A stretch of DNA of 64,000 bases. Source: Adiantum capillus-veneris (lineage: Eukaryota > Streptophyta > Polypodiopsida > Polypodiales > Pteridaceae). Below, piece after piece: positions 43,138 through 53,702 of this stretch; positions within the stretch are counted from its first letter, which is position 1; each line of letters starts with the position of its first letter. The notes below the pieces were generated by a model. The model did no database searches and was not told the DNA's origin. It saw only the letters and a program-made list of their open reading frames with translations. Both the position numbers and the translations under genes were made by a program. Where the stretch lies: contig CM043944.1 of assembly GCA_014529385.2 (NCBI GenBank), forward strand, positions 85,153,884 through 85,217,883. Reading direction: 5' to 3'.

Positions 43138-45066
43138 GACTCAATCATCATCCTCGCTTTCAACCTTCCCAATGGCAACTTCCCGCAGCTGAGTGGCCGA
43201 TTGTCGTAGCAATGCATTATGAAAATTCGGGACTAATTTCAGCAATGAGCCCAGAGGTACTTGAATTGGTGACATGAGAACCTCTTTCCAAACGGAATTC
43301 CACTTTTCCTGTTCTTTAATATCATCCCTATTTCCAGCTTTCCCTTCCTTTATTTCCAGACCCACAGTCTATGGCATAGTCGATGTCGATGGTCCTGCTG
43401 TCTTCACTGATGGTGCGGATTGTGGCAACCAGGACACAGTTTTTTTCCGCACTTCTTCTTGAACCGTCCAATCCGTAATTTTCACATCGGGAGTTGGAAC
43501 CACACTTTTACCCGATCGCGTGATTAACGAAACCACTGGGTCAGACTCCTCCAGTCCTTCAATCTGAACCATAGCCACACTAGGCTGTTTCCCTGCAGCG
43601 CGTTCCTGCTTTTTCCGATCGTATTCCATAGCTTCAGTACACTCAGATCGCCAATGTCCATCCCCCAAACAGAAAAGGCATGTCTTGGCGCAATTAGGAT
43701 CTCAGCCACCTCTTCCGCGACCTCGTCCTCCCCCTTGACCCTAGCCTCCTGCTTGACCTTACACAGGCATCTCCGATGTATGAGCATGAGCCATTGCCAC
43801 AGAAGGATCTTGTCCCTGCCCTATCTGTGGTTGTTGCCAGGTAGAAGAGTCCCCTCGACTCCGACGACCCCGGCCATTGAAATAACATTCCACTGTATTA
43901 TGAGTATTGGTCGTGCAAATCACACACCACTTCAGATTCATTGCACATTCCTGAGCAGCATGGCCCAGATTCCGACATTGGGTACACCATATTTCCTTCA
44001 GACTTTTAGCCACTGCAGCCGATTCCGTCGATCCGGATGATACAACTTTCCCGTGATGCTGGGTTTTTTTCTGCGGTGTCTCCTCCGAATCGTTGTTGCC
44101 TAAGTCCGAGGAATCAGATATTGTGGATTCCAACTCCGAACTATCACTGCCACTGTCCTGTGACTTCCGATGAGATTTCTTCCTGTCTTTCTTCTTTGAC
44201 TTCTTTAAATATTATGTATCCTCTAAAGCCTCTCCTGCTACTACAGCCCTAGCAATTACAGTATCCAGTGGAGTAGTTACCTTATCCACCTTTGCCATAG
44301 CCGTTCTAAGATCCTTGTTGAGCCCCCGCAAAAAATAATCATTCAGCACTTTGACTGCTGGCCTTTGTGCCTGAGGTACCCTCTGCAAAAGCATCCGAAA
44401 TTTTGCAGCGTAATCCTCCACTGGCAATGACTTCTGCCAGAGCGTTCGAAGCTTCTCCAAACGTTGAGGGACTGTCTTTCCCATTCGAAACCTTCGTAGA
44501 AATGCTATGGATCCGTCGGCATACGTCTGGAAATGGTCATAAGGGTATTCGGACAACCATTTCGCAGCTTTCCCTGAGAGTGTAGATTCAAACACTGATT
44601 GTTGATGGAGAGGAATCACCACCCCACGATGATTCAATCCATAAGCTTTATTGATTTGGCGCAAATGTGCATCAAGGTCTTCACTTGAAAGACCTTGAAA
44701 CCGACTATACTTAATCTAAGGATGAGCCATCACCCCTTGCCCAACTGTTCCTCCTCCTCCCGGGAAAAGCTGACGAGCACTAGGAGGTGGAGACAATGGC
44801 GGAGATACCCCCGGACTGCTTACCAGAGACGGTGGTGGAGCAACCTGTGTGGGTGAGGGTGAATGTACGATAGGATGACATGACTGACTGCGTGGAGTAC
44901 GTCTCGCTCGCCACAACCGCCTACCACGCACCGGGCTTGGTGATGGAGATACAGATTCCTCAATCTGTGGTGAAGAAAAAACAAATTCATCTGAACTGCC
45001 TCTCCTCCGTCGTCTTCCTACGATTGGAACCACAGGGTCAGGCAGACCCTGCGACCTAGTGCGCAT
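43138..45066 (-). pseudogene. gypsy-C Gag region, single frame with nonsense codons
   Basis: Starts at ATG 45066 (MRTRSQGLPDP), shortly after the 5' LTR. A Pro/Ser-rich N-terminus is followed by a capsid-like gag (44664-44212; GKAAKWLSEYPYDHFQTYAD, LRTLWQKSLPVEDYAAKFRM) and a charged linker. Three CCHC knuckles follow: CTQCRNLGHAAQEC and CVICTTNTHNTVEC (about 44000-43880), and CLFCLGDGHWRSEC (about 43680-43640). Nonsense codons lie near 44714, 44210, 43757, 43740, 43700 and 43367; each can be restored by a C-to-T reversal (CAG, CAA or CGA). No frameshift seen. The gene would make particle protein and bind RNA. Confidence 0.85.
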
Positions 45067-45089
45067 GCATATTCATCGCACGCTGTCCA

Positions 45090-45110
45090 TCACGCATCAT
45101 GGTCGCCAGA
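45090..45110 (-). other. gypsy-C primer-binding region, tRNA unassigned
   Basis: On the minus strand, TCTGGCGACCATGATGCGTG directly follows the 5' LTR end (CATTACA). A TGG start two bases in is normal, but the sequence is not the initiator-Met site used by the other elements here. I could not name the tRNA from memory. Confidence 0.6.
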
Positions 45111-45503
45111 TGTAATGGCTATTGCCCGCACTAGAGCAATAGGCATTACGGGAATGATTACCTGCAACTACATTATATGAACATCAACATGTAGAATGAC
45201 AAGAGAAGGAAGTACACAGTACACAAGCACAGAACACCTCTTGCTTCATTCATGTATATTCCAGACTCAGAGTTACAACAGTAGATGCCATGAATATCAT
45301 AGAGATTGGTTAAGTTACATCAAAAGACAGGTATGCCCCTCCATATACAACCGCTGCTCCAGCGCAGATCGGGAACGGTACACACACTCCTGTCCCATGA
45401 TATCCCGTGAAGAACTGCCGCTACGGCAGCCGCATACCGCATGACTCCTGATCTGCAGTGTCCAGACCTCCGCAGGACCGCATGTGCGGCTAATGCCATA
45501 ACA
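45111..45503 (-). repeat. 5' LTR of gypsy-C (right copy)
   Basis: 393 bp, colinear with 36625-37017. Followed by AAGCT at 45504-45508, completing the target-site duplication. Confidence 0.95.
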
Positions 45504-46112
45504 AAGCTCAATGAAAAATCCTAGGGGCAATTTTGATCAAAAAACTTGGCAGCCACTCCGACTCACTAATCCTCTTGAACAAATTGTAACAAAAAGGTCC
45601 ATGGATGTCAATTTTTAGAGATTTTTGATGCAAGAATACACTATAAGGCCTAATAAACTCATTAGATAGGCATAGGAAAGAGGGTGTCAGAGAATTCCAG
45701 GTATGTATAGTCCCTTGGGCCATTTTCCCTCTCATTACATTCTAGCCTTTAGAGAGAGAGCTCCGGGTTGTGGATTTTGATGACCTTCCACACTCTCCTA
45801 CACCCTGTTTGTCAACCCTTACTCACCCAACCATGAGGGATAAGTTCCTAACTATGTCTAGAAGCATTTTGAATATCACATTGTCAACCACACGAGTTGT
45901 AGGGGGCATGGCAACATAGAACAACCTGGTAACTTTTGGGATCAGAACCACTAACATTAACCACACCAGACATTCATATTGCACCAAAAGGACTCGTCAC
46001 TAGTAGGGAAACACATTTCTAGAGTCAAAGATGCAAAATCTATCAAAAAGACCTAGTATCTTTGGTGCGTTGAAGATAGAGGACCCAGATCTGGACCAGA
46101 TTTCACATATGT
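45504..46112. other. Noncoding, probable continuation of the gypsy-D LTR
   Basis: Sequence right of gypsy-C that was contiguous with 36624 before insertion. No gene or domain seen. A direct repeat lies at the junction with copia-A: GGAACCCTCATGTTAGGGAA is repeated with one change about 30 bp apart at 46117-46170. Confidence 0.5.
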
Positions 46113-46151
46113 GTTGGAACCCTCATGTTAGGGAACTGTGGATTGGAACCC

Positions 46152-46346
46152 TCATGTTAAGGAACTGTGGGTAGTTTCCCAAGCACGGAGTTTGCATGGG
46201 CCCACAAACATCACTATGCACAAGGTGTAACCTGCATGTGGCCCTAACTGAACCATCCTTTGGAAACTTTTAACACTGCATCTTACCCAAAATATAGCCT
46301 TCACAAACATGTTTGACAGGTGCTTCAAGAGGCAGCAAAGAAGCAA
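46152..46346 (-). pseudogene. copia-A integrase zinc-finger remnant
   Basis: Out of frame with the upstream segment. It reads in part LKHLSNMFVKAIFWV and VQLGPHAGYTLCIVMFVGP, a shifted version of the HVCEGCILGKM and LVHSDVCGP region of copia integrases, as seen in copia-B at 63057-63335. The frame is broken near 46360 and the sequence ends at the truncation point. Confidence 0.6.
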
Positions 46347-46359
46347 CCATATTAGATTT

Positions 46360-46860
46360 CTACAAACGCAGCAAACTGGAAAAATTTAGATGACCAAAAC
46401 GTGCATGCAAAAGTTTTGCATCTGAAATAGCCCTTGAATCTGCAACTGCATTTGCAAAATTTTGTCCACACTTGTCATACAAAGAGAGCTTATAAAGCCC
46501 CCAGCACAGAAGACCAGATGTAATAATCTCATCACCAAAACTCAGATCATGAGTTGTACATCTGTCATCCACAAATTTGACTACAAGTCCAAGTCTAGCA
46601 AGTGCAGATACAGACAAAAGATTCTTCTTGATCCCAGGTACATAAAGTGCATCAACAAGTGTGAAAGAACTGCCATTTGCAGTAGTAAGCACAATCTTTC
46701 CAACTCCTTGAACCGGATAAGAGGCATTGCTGGCACAAGTGACTAAATCCCCATGAGGGACAGACGAGAGAGAGATGAACAATTCAGGATGTGAGGTAAT
46801 GTGCTTTGTAGCACCATTGTCAAAATACCACACATGTGAATCTGCAGCAACAACTGACAT
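46360..46860 (-). pseudogene. copia-A protease and GAG-pre-integrase segment
   Basis: WYFDNGATKHITSHPELFIS holds the copia protease motif with DNGA in place of the catalytic DSGA, likely one G-to-A change. Then VLTTANGSSFTLVDALYVPG and KNLLSVSALARLGLVV, typical of copia protease, and AKLLHARFGHLNFSSLLRL of the GAG-pre-integrase domain. In frame with neither neighbour segment for certain. Confidence 0.75.
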
Positions 46861-46890
46861 GCATGCATCATGGACAACAGGATTGTAAGT

Positions 46891-47927
46891 TCACTCTACA
46901 CTAAAAGCCCATTCTGCATCAACATCAGCATCACAGTCTCCTTTCATAGAAGACTCAACAATGGCTTCATTTGTAGTGGAACCAATATTTGCAGTGGAAC
47001 TACCCTCTTTCTTCTTAGCCTCTTTGACCTTCAACCTAGGACACTGCTTGATCAAGTGATCATTAACTTTACAATAATGGCAACGCATCCTCTTTTTGCC
47101 CTTAACTCCAAAATTTCCAGACAAATTCCTACCAGTAGAAGCATTAGGAATAGGTGAGTTTCCACTTACAGAAGAACCATAAGAAGTGGTTGCATTGTTG
47201 TTACCACCCTTTCTTTGAGAAGCAATAAAAGCCTTTTCAATTGCACACTATCTAGTCCTGTTTTTTCTGGAAAGTGACTCTTGCAATAGCAATGTGCACA
47301 ATGCATCAAGCTTGACAGCTTTAGGATTTCCTTGGGTCATAAGTCTCTAAGTACTAGCAAAAGTCTGGTAAGAATCTGGTAAGGCATCAAGAACAGTCTG
47401 CACAAGGGAACTATCTGGAATGACTTCACCTGCAGAAATAAGTTACTCATTGATATCCTTGACGCCATCAAGGAAAGTGTCCATATCATCTTCCTCATGC
47501 ATAATCTTCGACTCCAACTCTTTACGCAGCAATGCAATTTTTGCCTCATTACAGCTTGCATAAAGACTTGCCATAATATCCCAAGCTTGTTTGCAAATTT
47601 CGTTGAACGAATGTGAGGAGTAATGGTGCACTTCACATACAACACAATCAATGCATGAGCCTGTGCATCCTTTACATCCCAATGAGCTTGTTCTACGGTA
47701 GGAAAAACAACTCTAATAGCAACAATCCTTGCAGCAAGACCTACCACATCCTCAACATCGCCTACATCCTTAGAACCAGGACATACATCAATGCCCTACA
47801 CAATATTCCAAACGCCCTTTGGCACAAGAACATGTTGCATCATGTAATCCCACATGGGGTAATTGTCACCATCTAATCTGTCCTCAGCAGCAAACATCTT
47901 GAACACATCTGTGTTGTTGTTAGCCAT
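46891..47927 (-). pseudogene. copia-A Gag, broken
   Basis: The start ATG at 47927 (MANNNTDVFKMFAAEDRLDG) is followed by GDNYPMWDYMMQHVLVPKG, a copia gag opening. Later phrases: AHWDVKDAQAHALIVLYVKC and TLSLMASRISMSNLF in shifted frames, and EICKQAWDIMASLYASCNEA. The zinc knuckle CHYCKVNDHLIKQC (about 47085-47045) is intact, followed by a Lys-rich linker. Stops and frame changes rule out a working product. Confidence 0.75.
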
Positions 47928-48290
47928 GGAAAATGCCTGCACCTGATGTGAAAATTGCCAAAAATGAGGAGAAACTGAGTGAGATCAGTATATTCTATAT
48001 GGCACAACCCACAGTAGACTGTATGGGACCTTTTATGCAGTATTTGACATTGACAAAAATTCTACACAAAATGACAAAATTGCCTGTGCAAACCTGGCCG
48101 TAGTGGAAACGGAGGCCGAAATGAGCCCGAATCAAAAATTTGAGGAGACTGAGCTCTACGAGTCTACCCAAAATTTTTATCGACTTGCGAACGCTCACCA
48201 AAGCTCACTGAAATTAGAGAAAATGAGCAGGCGTGTGCTGGAGCTGCTAACGACTAAGCCCGAGAGGATGCAACCTGCTCTGATACCAAT
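47928..48290 (-). other. copia-A leader and primer binding site
   Basis: Untranslated leader between the LTR and gag start. TGGTATCAGAGC (minus strand, 48288-48277) is complementary to initiator-Met tRNA and lies next to the LTR end at 48291. Confidence 0.85.
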
Positions 48291-48476
48291 TGTTGGAATA
48301 AGGGTTGCAGGAAAACACCCACAGCTTGGAGAAGATGAAGGAAGCACAAGGCACACAATAGAGAGTGTATTACTTAGTGTGCAATGAAAATATTGATAGC
48401 CCTAGACTGATTGGGCGTATATACAATGCACGGGGGAAAAAACCTCCGAAAGAGGGAAAAAATGCCCCAGTGGTCC
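48291..48476 (-). repeat. copia-A 5' LTR, first fragment
   Basis: Starts TGTTGGAATAAGGGTTGCAG on the plus strand, matching the copia-B LTR at 60310-60525 (TGTTGGAATTAGGGTTACAG). Interrupted after GTGGTCC by the plus-strand copia; resumes at 53708. Confidence 0.9.
48472..48476. repeat. Target-site duplication GGTCC, left (plus copia)
   Basis: Matches 53703-53707 on the other side of the inserted element. Confidence 0.9.
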
Positions 48477-49276
48477 TGTTAAGTATGGAGCCTGATTTAC
48501 CCTTGTAATTTTCTGTGGTAAAAGCTCACATTTGTAAGGCCCCCATTATGAGGAGAAGCCATCGTGCGTGAAGGAAAATCACTCACCGGAAACCAAAATT
48601 TTCACGGACAAGAATCAGGGGCAACTTTAAAGGCCTGCCCCCGAGACTTTTTTTTCGCCGGAATATTCTTTTTTGCCGGAATATTATAGCCGAACGGCGG
48701 CCGGAAAGTGGTCGGAAAACAACCGGTCGGTTGGCCGGTGGCCGGTAGTCAATGGCCGATGGCCGGTGGTCGGAAGTCAATGGCTAGTGGCCGGTGGTCG
48801 GAAGTCAATGGCCGGTGGCCGGTGGCCGAATTCAAAAGCGGACTTGTCTTCTCAAGGGCGGCCACACATGGGCGAATTGGAGGGTCCGATTTGGACTTAT
48901 TCGCACAAGGGCGGCTACACATGGTTGTCTCTCATAAGAGAGGGCAGCCCTTTTGGCCTATAAAAGGAGGCCATTTCTACACACATTTCATAGTGTGAAG
49001 TTGATGCAACAAGGTGAGTGTGAGGTGGTGAGAGTGAAGCAAGGCGGGAGCTCCATTAAGGGTATAATCCCTTTGTAAACTACTTCTTGTTTTGAAGTAC
49101 TAAAGCCATTGAGTGGTTGCTTTCCCGTGGACGTAGCCCACAATGGGTGAACCACGTATATCGTGTGTACTCTCTCTCTCTCTCTCTCTACTCTATAATC
49201 TCGTGTATATAAATCTGTCTCTCTCCATTAAGTAATCTACTCAATTATCTATTTAGCTACGTCTTATTTCCTAACA
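48477..49276 (+). repeat. 5' LTR of the plus copia
   Basis: 800 bp. Contains a GGCCGGTGG-type tandem repeat (about 48700-48830) with two more units than the 3' LTR, a TATA box (48959-48966) and a short (CT)n. Open frames over the repeat (for example 48673-48963) are artefacts. Confidence 0.93.
48959..48966 (+). promoter_or_regulatory. TATA box of the plus copia LTR
   Basis: TATAAAAG inside GGCCTATAAAAGGAGGCC, conserved in the 3' LTR at 53351-53358. It is a good core promoter candidate; transcription would start some 30 bp downstream. Confidence 0.7.
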
Positions 49277-49278
49277 AC

Positions 49279-49290
49279 TGGTATCAGAGC
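49279..49290 (+). other. Primer binding site, plus copia
   Basis: TGGTATCAGAGC two bases after the LTR end; initiator-Met tRNA type. Confidence 0.92.
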
Positions 49291-49349
49291 AAGGTTTGCT
49301 TGTAGCTAAATTATCTCAAGGAAAGATTTCCTTGAATTGAGTGGGAGTT

Positions 49350-50612
49350 ATGGCGGAGGAAGGGAAGCTCAAGATTGAGAAGTTCAACGGCAAAAACTAC
49401 CAACATTGGAAGATGTAGATTGAAGACTATCTCTACCAGAAGGACCTCTATTTGCCACTAGGCGGTCTTGCGAAGAAGCCCGCAACAATGGCAGATGAAG
49501 CATGGATTGTCCTTGATCGAAAGGCACTGGGAACAATCCAGTTAAGCTTGGCGTCAACGGTGGCCTTCAATGTTTCGGAGATGAAGACCACGGAGGACTT
49601 GATGAAGTCACTTGACGACTTCTACGAGAAACCATCGGCATCCAATAAGGTATTTCTTATGAAGCGCTTGTTCAATCTAAAGATGGCAGAGAATGGTTCA
49701 GTTGCAGAACACCTAAATGACTTTAACACAAACATAAGTCAACTTCGATCAGTGAAAATCAATTTCGATGACGAAGTGCGAGCTCTCCTTATACTATCAT
49801 CTCTACCGGATAGTTGGGACAGCCTTGTGATGGCTGTAAGTAATTCTATCTCTGGCACAAGTACTCTTAAGTTTGATGATGTTGTGGGTGTTCTCCTAAG
49901 CGAGGAAATGCGAAGGAGAAGCACAGGAGAATCATCAAGTGCTGCACTATCAGTGGAAACAAGAGGAAGGCCTAAGGAGAGGTTCAAAAACCAAAAGGGT
50001 CGTGATCGCTCAAGGAGGAGCAAGTCACGCACAAAGTCAGTTCTTGAATGTTGGAACTGCGGCAAGAAGGGCCACGTCAAGAAGGATTGCTGGTCCAAGA
50101 AGAAGAAGGAGATAGAGTCTCAAGACAACAAGCCATTATCGGAGGCCAATGTGGCAGGTAAAGTAGAGCAAGATGCTCTAATTCTCTCATTAGACAATGT
50201 GTCTAATTCCTGGATAGTAGATTCCAGGGCTTCATTCCATGCGACACCACACAAGCAACATTTCCAAGACTACACCAAAGGTAATTTTGGGTATGTATAC
50301 TTGGGAGATGATGAAGCTTGTGAGATTGTCGGCAAAGGTACAGTTTCTGTCAAAACTGCTAACGGAAATGAATGGAAGCTTAAAGATGTTAGGCATGTTC
50401 CTTCTCTTCGCAAAAATTTGATCTCTACAGGACAATTGGACGATGAAGGTCAAAACATTGCATTCGGAAACAAGCGGTGGAAGATCTCAAAGGGATCTTT
50501 GGTGGTTGCCAAGGGTGAAAAAGTCGGTACACTTTACTTGTGTACTGTTAGCATGCAACCTTCAGCTTGTGCAGCAACTACAGAAGTTGAGAGTGTGGTG
50601 TGGCACTACTGA
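49350..50612 (+). pseudogene. Plus copia Gag and protease
   Basis: Start ATG at 49350 (MAEEGKLKIEKFNGKNYQHW); TAG at 49416-49418 where Gln is expected, so the longest open part begins at 49452. Copia-type gag (UBN2-like) covers about aa 1-200, with VFLMKRLFNLKMAENGSVAE and ALLILSSLPDSWDSL. Zinc knuckle CWNCGKKGHVKKDC at about 50048-50090. Protease WIVDSRASFHATPHK, where canonical DSGA has become DSRA (one G-to-A change), so the protease is probably dead. Ends in the GAG-pre-integrase domain at TGA 50610-50612, after WHY; the relatives' Arg (CGA) fits there. Confidence 0.85.
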
Positions 50613-51521
50613 CTTGGGCATATGAGTCCCAAAGGAATGCAAATCCTTCAAACAAAGAAGCTTCTACCAGGTTTGAAAGAAGTGGACTTAGAGTTCTGTG
50701 AAGATTGTGTTTATGGTAAACAAAAGAGGGTAAAATTTCAAAAATCAGGAAATGAAAGAAAAAATAAAAAACTTAAGTTGGTTCATTCTGATGTTTGGGG
50801 TCCTGCAAGTACACCATCACTTGGTGGCTCATTGTACTATGTAACATTCATAGACGATGCGACTAGAAAAACATGGGTTTATGTCATGAAGAATAAATCC
50901 GATGTATTTTCCATATTTCAAAGGTGAAAAGCCTTTGTGGAGAATGAAACAAGTACCAAGGTTAAATGCCTCAGATCCGACAATGGAGGCGAATATGGCA
51001 GCCAAGATTTTGAAAGCTTTTGTGCTAGCAATGGCATTCGGAGGCAAAGGACAACCCCAAGGACACCTCAACAAAATGGGATTTCGGAAAGGATGAACAG
51101 GACAATCATGGAATGAGCACGAAGCATGCGGCTACATGCGGGCCTACCGCTTGAGCTTTGGGCGGAAGCTGTAAGTATGTCTGTGTACTTAATCAATCGG
51201 TCACCCTCAACGGCATTGGATGGGGGAGTTCCAGAAGAGGCATGGACAGGTAAACCGGTGAATTATGCATTTCTCAAAGTGTTTAGGTGTGAGGCTTTCA
51301 TGCACATAGATAGAAGCCTAAGATCAAAGTTAGATGCAAAGTCCAAAAAGTGTTTCTTCATTGGCTATGGAGAAGGAGACTTTGGGTATCGCCTATGGAA
51401 TCCTGAAGATGGTAAAATCTTAAGGAGAAGGGATGTAATTTTTAACGAACAAAATATGTACAAAGATTACTTGGAAAGAAAACAAACAAAAGAAACAGGT
51501 GATGAGTACATGGAGCTTTGA
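50613..51521 (+). pseudogene. Plus copia integrase
   Basis: Continues the gag frame. GHMSPKGMQILQ and CEDCVYGKQKR form the zinc finger; LVHSDVWGPASTPS holds the first catalytic Asp, CLRSDNGGEYG the second (about 50970), and NGISERMNRTIME the Glu (about 51070). TGA at 50925-50927 and near 51118 break it. Then LELWAEAVSMSVYLINRSPS and KCFFIGYGEGDFGYRLWNP, typical of the post-core region. It ends at TGA 51519-51521, near a frame change of +1. Confidence 0.85.
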
Positions 51522-51882
51522 GGACGGTGAAGACTCAAAGACTGCAAACGGTGACAATGTGCAACAACGTCAACCAAATGAGGAGCCTCAACCTATTCCC
51601 CGAAGATCTACAAGAGCAAGTAGACCTCCAGAAAGGTTTGTTCCTTCCTTCAATCATCTCTTGATCTCAGATTCTGGAGAGCCAGAATCATATGAAGAAG
51701 CTATACAACATGAATCCAAAGAAGAATGGACGAAGAGCATGCAAGTGGAGATGGACTCACTACATCGCAACCAAACATGGGAGTTGGTTGAGTTGCCTAA
51801 AGGTAAGCGGGCTCGGATCACTGCAACTCGGATCACTGCGTCTACACAGAGAATTTGGGAGATGGGAAATTCATCATCCTAA
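51499..51882 (+). pseudogene. Plus copia linker and RT start, shifted frame
   Basis: Shifted +1 relative to integrase. PIPRRSTRASRPPERFVPS and SYEEAIQHESKEEWTKSMQV, then WELVELPKGKRARIT, mark the start of copia RT. The RT then runs into a short duplicated stretch (CTCGGATCACTGC twice, about 51812-51840) and loses the next about 170 codons. Confidence 0.8.
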
Positions 51883-52850
51883 TGTTTTATGTTGATGACA
51901 TGTTGATTGCAAGTGCTAACATGCAGGACATCAAAGACCTAAAAGAGGAGCTGTCCAAATCTATTTCAATGAAAGATTTAGGTGCTGCAAAGAGGATACT
52001 TGGTATGAAAATATCAAGGGACAGGACGAAGAAGACAATAAATCTATCTCAAGAAGATTACATCAAGAAGGTACTAGAAAGGTTTGCAATGCAAAATGCA
52101 AAACCAGTTTCTACACCTTTGGCTGGTCATTTTAAACTAACGAAGGATATGTGTCCAAAGACACAAGAGGAGATAGCCTATATGTCTAAAGTTCCATATG
52201 CTGCAGCGGTAGGTTCTCTAATGTATGCTATGGTCTGGACAAGGCCAGACATTGCACATGCAGTGGGAGTTGTGAGTAGGTTCATGGACAACCTAGGTAA
52301 AGAGCATTGGCAAGCTGTGAAGTGGATACTTAGGTATCTAAAAGGGACAACAACAAATGCTTTGTATTTTAGAGGAACTGATATTTTTCTAGAAGGGTAT
52401 GCTGATGCAGATATGGCAGGTGACAAAGATACTCGAAGGAGCACTACTAGCTATGTGTTCACGGTTGGAGGCACAGCAGTAAGCTGGGCTTCAAAGCTGC
52501 CGAAAGTGGTTTCACTTTCTACCACGGAAGCAGAGTATGTAGCAATGACGGAGGCAAGCAAAGAAATTCTGTGGCTTCACAGATTCTTAGAAGAGCTTGG
52601 AGTCAAACAAGACAATTGTGTCTTGTACAATGATAGCCAAAGCGCTATCCATCTTGCGAAGAACTCAGCCTTTCATTCAAGGACAAAGCACATTGAGGTG
52701 AGATATCACTTCATACGCACTCTTTTGGAAGAGGGATAACTAAAGCTAGGAAAGGTGCATACAAGTGAAAATCGTGCAGACATGTTTACAAAGGTGGTCA
52801 ACAAGGAGAAGTTGAGCTTTTTCTCATCTTCAATCGGCATTCAAGGATAA
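51855..52850 (+). CDS. Plus copia RT end and RNase H
   Basis: Resumes at the RT catalytic box FYVDDMLIASAN (about 51885-51920) and the RT thumb. RNase H: GYADADMAGDKDTRRST (52400), SLSTTEAEYVAM (52520) and LYNDSQSAIHLAKNS (52625) supply the D, E and D residues; then HSRTKHIEVRYHFIRTLLEE. TAA at 52737-52739 is followed in frame by KVHTSENRADMFTKVVN, the normal copia C-terminus, ending at 52850. Confidence 0.88.
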
Positions 52851-52897
52851 GAAGCCAGAATGGAAAGCAGCCACAGGTTTGGTTTGGAGATCAGTCT

Positions 52898-52910
52898 CCA
52901 AGTGGGAGAT
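52898..52910 (+). other. Polypurine tract of the plus copia
   Basis: CCAAGTGGGAGAT immediately before the 3' LTR start at 52911, a classic copia tract. Confidence 0.85.
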
Positions 52911-53557
52911 TGTTAAGTATGGAGCCTGATTTACCCTTGTAATTTTCTGTGGTACAAGCGCACATTTGTAAGGCCCCCATTATGGGGAGAAGCCATCGTG
53001 CATGAAGGAAAATCACACACCGGAAACCAAAATTTTCACGGACAAGAATCAGGGGCAACTTTAAAGGCCTTCGGGATAGACTCCGCCCCCGAGACTTTTT
53101 TTTCGCCGGAATATTCTTTTTCGCCGGAATATTATGGCCGGACGGCGGCCGAAAAGTGGTCGGAAAACAACCAGTCGGTTGTCCGGTGGCCGGTAGTCAA
53201 TGGCCAATGGCCGGTGGCCGAATTCAAAAGCGGACTTGTCTTCTCAAGGGTGGCCACACATGGGTGGATTGGAGGGTCCGATTTGGACTTATTCGCACAA
53301 GGGCGGCTACACATGGCTGTCTCTCATAAGAGAGGGCAGCCCTTTTGGCCTATAAAAGGAGGCCATTTCTACACACATTTCATAGTGTGAAGTTGATGCA
53401 ACAAGGTGAGTGTGAGGTGGTGAGAGTGAAGCAAGGCGGGAGCTCCATTAAGGGTATAATCCCTTTGTAAACTACTTCTTGTTTTGAAGTACTAAAGCCA
53501 TTGAGTGGCTGCTTTCCCGTGGACGTAGCCCACATTGGGTGAACCACGTATATCGTG

Positions 53558-53618
<61 letters not shown>

Positions 53619-53702
53619 CTATAATCTCGTGTATATAAATCTGTCTCTTTCCATTAAGTAATCTACTCAATTATCTATTTAGCTACGTCTTATTTCCTAA
53701 CA
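52911..53702 (+). repeat. 3' LTR of the plus copia
   Basis: 792 bp. Differs from the 5' LTR by fewer GGCCGGTGG units, an extra TTCGGGATAGACTCCG block and a much longer (CT)n run (about 53560-53614). It has the TATA box at 53351-53358. Followed by GGTCC. Confidence 0.93.
53560..53614. repeat. (CT)n microsatellite in the 3' LTR
   Basis: About 27 CT units, against about 10 in the 5' LTR; expanded after insertion or copied from a longer template. Confidence 0.95.

Larger units (their letters stand above)
36625..45503 (-). mobile_element. Complete minus-strand Ty3/gypsy element, gypsy-C
   Basis: 8879 bp with two 393-bp LTRs (36625-37017 and 45111-45503) and TSD AAGCT. On the minus strand: 5' LTR, a noncanonical primer site, gag with three zinc knuckles, protease, RT, RNase H, integrase, an extra long 3' ORF, 3' LTR. 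By eye the LTRs differ at about 11 of 393 positions, nine of them transitions. Gag-pol (45066 to 39292) stays in one frame across nearly 5.8 kb and is broken only by nonsense codons and one MITE. The DGGAG protease motif and small LTRs resemble the Athila/Tat side of plant Ty3 elements, but no second RNase H was seen. Confidence 0.95.
46113..48290 (-). mobile_element. Truncated minus-strand copia, copia-A (gag to integrase start)
   Basis: Keeps the primer site (GCTCTGATACCA at 48277-48288), gag, zinc knuckle, protease and the start of integrase, then stops abruptly near 46165; RT, RNase H and 3' LTR are missing. TGTTGGAA at 46115-46122, the first bases of this family's LTR, may be all that is left of the 3' LTR after an internal deletion. 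It belongs to the same family as copia-B at 60310 onward. Confidence 0.8.
48477..53702 (+). mobile_element. Plus-strand Ty1/copia element with complete ends
   Basis: 5226 bp. LTRs 48477-49276 and 52911-53702 (TGTTAAGTATGG to CCTAACA), TSD GGTCC, initiator-Met primer site at 49279-49290, polypurine tract at 52898-52910. Gag, protease, integrase and RNase H are present, but about 500 bp of the RT core is missing and several nonsense codons interrupt the frame. It resembles the TNT1-like group of plant copia elements. It inserted inside the LTR of copia-A. Confidence 0.93.

Noticed and set aside
37018-45110. Plus-strand open frames across gypsy-C, for example 41716-42210 and 43654-44040
   Set aside because: They are antisense shadows of pol and gag, with no domain of their own.
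48673-48998. 96-codon frames with repeated GGRWPVV-type peptides
   Set aside because: They lie in the copia LTR and arise from the GGCCGGTGG tandem repeat; the 3' LTR copy does not keep them.
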